A stretch of 14,761 nt of DNA, taken from assembly GCA_026395615.1 (NCBI GenBank), contig JAPLYH010000036.1:11007-25767 (forward strand). Direction: 5' to 3'. The position numbers and the translations under genes were made by a program. The DNA is from Candidatus Parcubacteria bacterium (GTDB lineage Bacteria > Patescibacteriota > Minisyncoccia > Minisyncoccales > PEYH01). Positions 13,210-14,761 of this stretch are shown here, piece by piece; positions within the stretch are counted from its first letter, which is position 1, and the number at the start of each line of letters is the position of its first letter. The notes under the pieces are model-generated. The model did no database searches. It was given only the letters and a program-made list of their open reading frames with translations, and was not told the DNA's origin.

Positions 13210-13791
13210 TTAATCGTCCACTGGATCTCCTTCAAAGCAAGGAGTAGGGCGAACGCCTATGGCCTCGCGTAGGGCATTAAGGCCCATGGAAATCAGTTGA
13301 GCAAGATGTTCTGCCATCGTGACATCCACGAAAATGACTCTCTTACGAGGAGCCAATACCAAGTTTCCAGTCATAGGGAGTGGCGCTGAAGGAATGGTGA
13401 TTTTGTATAGAACCCTTCCTTCCACTAGAACTCTCCCAGTGAGCCATCCGTAGAACCAGACACCTCCGACTCTGACAAACACTATGCTTTTTGCTTCCTT
13501 CGCTTTGATTCCTAGGATCTTGTAGATTATCCCTTTGAACGGGTGCAAGATGGAGATAGCGTAGCCAACGGGGGCTATGACTCCAATAGATAGGCCGAGT
13601 GAGGCCAGCCATTTGAGTACGATGTTGTGGATGCCGATGGTTTGCAGGACGGGTTCCCATAATCCAGTGATTGTCTGGAGTACCTGGACTATGCAGTAAA
13701 CAATTACTGCGGCTACTATGCCCCGCAGCATCGCCTTCCCGAATCCTACCCTCTCCTTCTTGGGTTTTGTTGTTGCCCCTTCAGGTTTCAC
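13210..13791 (-). CDS. Cassette C: DUF502-family membrane protein, GC-rich
   Basis: From GTG 13791 the protein has 193 residues: a basic N-terminus, transmembrane helix 1 (about 20-42, GIVAAVIVYCIVQVL), helix 2 (about 62-84, SLGLSIGVIAPVGYAISIL) and a soluble C-terminal domain with IPSAPLPMTGNLVLAPR and a following VTMAEHLAQLISMG helix, the characteristic pattern of DUF502 (LIKE-COV) inner-membrane proteins, function unknown. The start is decided by the RBS: AGAGGAGG abuts the ATG at 13800 with no spacer, whereas it is nine bases from GTG 13791. A sampled line is 53% G+C in a roughly 30% background. It is monocistronic with its own promoter and terminator. Confidence 0.75.
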   Translation of the reverse strand: MKPEGATTKPKKERVGFGKAMLRGIVAAVIVYCIVQVLQTITGLWEPVLQTIGIHNIVLKWLASLGLSIGVIAPVGYAISILHPFKGIIYKILGIKAKEAKSIVFVRVGGVWFYGWLTGRVLVEGRVLYKITIPSAPLPMTGNLVLAPRKRVIFVDVTMAEHLAQLISMGLNALREAIGVRPTPCFEGDPVDD

Positions 13792-13853
13792 GCTCCTCAT
13801 CCTCCTCTATATAGTTATCTTTGTGAATGACCAATGATATGTGCAGTAGATTT

Positions 13854-13882
13854 ATCCTTGAATAAAAACCAGTATTTGTCAA
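13854..13882 (-). promoter_or_regulatory. Promoter of cassette C (minus strand)
   Basis: On the minus strand TTGACA (13882-13877), 17 bases, then AAGGAT (13859-13854); an alternative -10 GATAAA lies three bases further. The ATTTGACAAA block and the AGGAT element also occur in the cassette B promoter. Confidence 0.6.
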
Positions 13883-13888
13883 ATTTTG

Positions 13889-13917
13889 TTGCCAAATAAA
13901 GGGATAAAAGTTAAAAT
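13889..13917 (+). promoter_or_regulatory. Promoter of the structured leader and HD gene
   Basis: TTGCCA (13889-13894), a 17-base spacer and TAAAAT (13912-13917). It lies back-to-back with the cassette C promoter, the two -35 boxes being six bases apart. Start expected near 13924. Confidence 0.65.
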
Positions 13918-13923
13918 GAATAA

Positions 13924-14051
13924 TGTATCGTCGGGCGAGACATTTATTCTGACCGCCCGACGACCAAAGGAGTATCCTCCTTTGGAATCCTCGATAACGC
14001 CCACTATATATCCCCGTCCCAGGGGCGGAGATATTTTAAGGAAGGCGTTAT
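13924..14051 (+). ncRNA. Candidate structured 5' leader RNA of the HD gene
   Basis: Three consecutive strong stems fill the leader. Hairpin 1: TCGTCGGGCG with CGCCCGACGA (13928-13937, 13954-13963), ten perfect pairs around a 16-base loop. Hairpin 2: CCAAAGGAG with CTCCTTTGG (13964-13972, 13977-13985), nine perfect pairs closed by TATC and directly abutting hairpin 1. Stem 3: ATAACGCC with GGCGTTAT (13994-14001, 14044-14051) enclosing ATATC.CCGTCC/GGGCGG.GATAT (14008-14034). No U run follows, so it is a readthrough leader or a processed RNA, not a terminator. No known riboswitch class recognised. It lies 23 bases before the HD gene start. Confidence 0.55.
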
Positions 14052-14074
14052 AAAAAATTAAGGTAAATAAAATT

Positions 14075-14746
14075 ATGAAGAAAAATATTACACTTGAAGA
14101 TGTTAAAGCGAATTTACAGATAGATGAGTATATAAAAAGGAGTACTAAGTTTTTAGAGCTTTATCATTATACTGACCACGGGATGGATCATTGCAGTCTT
14201 GTGGCGGAAAGGGCGAGATATTTAGCAAAGGAAATCGGATTATCAGAAAAAGAACAAGAGTTAGCGTCTATTGCTTCATATGTCCACGATATCGGAAATT
14301 TTTTAGATAGACAAAATCACGAATATTGGGGAGCATTATTGTTTCATAGTATATTCCAAAATGAAATACCTGCTGATGATATGGCGACAATTATGCAAGC
14401 TATTGCCACGCATGATAATTATAAGGCGAAAATAATCAATGCTGTTGCCGCTGTTGGGATGATAGCGGATAAATCAGATGTGAGGAGAAGTAGGGTGACA
14501 GAAAAGAATAAATCTCAGATTGCGGGAGATATTCATAATAGGGTTAATTTTGGTGCTACTGGTAATAAATTTGAAGTGGACAAAAAAGATAAAAAAATTA
14601 CTTTAATACTGGAGATTGATACTTCTTTTGTACCGGTAATGGAATATTTTGAGATTTTCACTTATAGAATGGTTCAGTGTAGAAAAGCAGCTCAATTTTT
14701 GGGTTATAAATTTCAATTAGTTATTAACGACTTCAAGCTTCTTTAG
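14075..14746 (+). CDS. HD-domain metal-dependent phosphohydrolase
   Basis: The 223-residue protein shows the HD-superfamily metal ligands in order: His35/His39 in YTDHGMDHC, His71-Asp72 in YVHDIGNFLD, His113-Asp114 in ATHDN and Asp132 in MIADKSDVRRSR. It is a soluble cytoplasmic enzyme of the class that cleaves nucleotide phosphate or phosphodiester bonds; the C-terminal 80 residues form an added alpha/beta part (KKITLILEIDTSFVPVMEYFE). Substrate unknown. The ATG follows ATT and has only a weak AAGG 14 bases up. It is read from the promoter at 13889 through the folded leader, so its expression is probably controlled at RNA level. Confidence 0.85.
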   Translation: MKKNITLEDVKANLQIDEYIKRSTKFLELYHYTDHGMDHCSLVAERARYLAKEIGLSEKEQELASIASYVHDIGNFLDRQNHEYWGALLFHSIFQNEIPADDMATIMQAIATHDNYKAKIINAVAAVGMIADKSDVRRSRVTEKNKSQIAGDIHNRVNFGATGNKFEVDKKDKKITLILEIDTSFVPVMEYFEIFTYRMVQCRKAAQFLGYKFQLVINDFKLL

Positions 14747-14761
14747 AAAAGATTTTAAGAA

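Noticed and set aside
13343..13660. 105-residue second frame within the DUF502 gene
   Set aside because: Overlaps a frame with helices and the DUF502 signature; composition is that of a shifted frame (His/Arg/Pro/Ser-rich).
13792..13800. ATG start at 13800 for the DUF502 gene
   Set aside because: The AGAGGAGG abuts this ATG with no spacer; GTG 13791 has a nine-base spacer. The difference is only three residues, so this is a preference, not proof.
1..14761. CRISPR array, rRNA or tRNA genes
   Set aside because: No regularly spaced repeats, rRNA signatures or clover-leaf sequences were seen by eye on either strand.

Overview
The window is AT-rich (about 30% GC in the coding lines I counted), gene-dense and almost entirely coded on the + strand. 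Genes abut or overlap by ATGA in several places. Most + strand genes lack a Shine-Dalgarno (SD) sequence and have a T directly before the ATG. Small single-domain proteins, an ECF-type sigma factor paired with a membrane protein, a HicBA module and many orphan families fit a streamlined bacterium of the Candidate Phyla Radiation (Patescibacteria, Parcubacteria-like). That placement is inference; there is no rRNA or tRNA here to confirm it.

Layout. 1-1701: an operon of a cut membrane-protein gene, an RBBP9/YdeN-type serine hydrolase, a stand-alone YqfO/NIF3 insert-domain protein and a short NAD-dependent epimerase. 1702-2511: two diverged direct repeats (R1, R2), each holding the 3' end of a lost minus-strand gene plus a terminator hairpin, around a GC-rich minus-strand two-helix membrane gene (cassette A). 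2475-3713: promoter, HicB antitoxin, HicA toxin and an unknown gene. 3714-4123: a regulatory gap with a 9-bp inverted repeat, an extended -10 promoter, a folded RNA and a third repeat copy (R3) carrying a perfect bidirectional terminator, just before a membrane-anchored M64-like metallopeptidase. 5324-6173: a small Cys-containing anchored protein and a GyrI-like CPKC protein. 6372-8519: ECF sigma factor overlapping a probable membrane anti-sigma/sensor. 8629-9858: Atg22/UMF1-type MFS transporter. 9855-12496: a HAD gene whose first 156 bp are duplicated; between the copies lie GC-rich minus-strand cassette B (ParB/sulfiredoxin-like) and an alpha/beta hydrolase, and the otherwise full-length HAD copy is frameshifted in a T run. 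12500-13138: a second HAD phosphatase. 13153-13882: GC-rich minus-strand cassette C (DUF502 membrane protein). 13889-14746: a divergent promoter, a strongly folded leader RNA and an HD-domain phosphohydrolase.

The most striking feature is compositional. Three solitary minus-strand genes (A, B, C; roughly 50-57% GC in sampled lines) each carry a strong SD and their own terminator, and B and C also carry a near-consensus TTGACA promoter. They sit in a roughly 30% GC, SD-poor, plus-strand background, which suggests imported self-sufficient expression cassettes. The two structured RNA leaders (3911-4044 and 13924-14051) match no class I recognise and are the best candidates for undescribed regulators.
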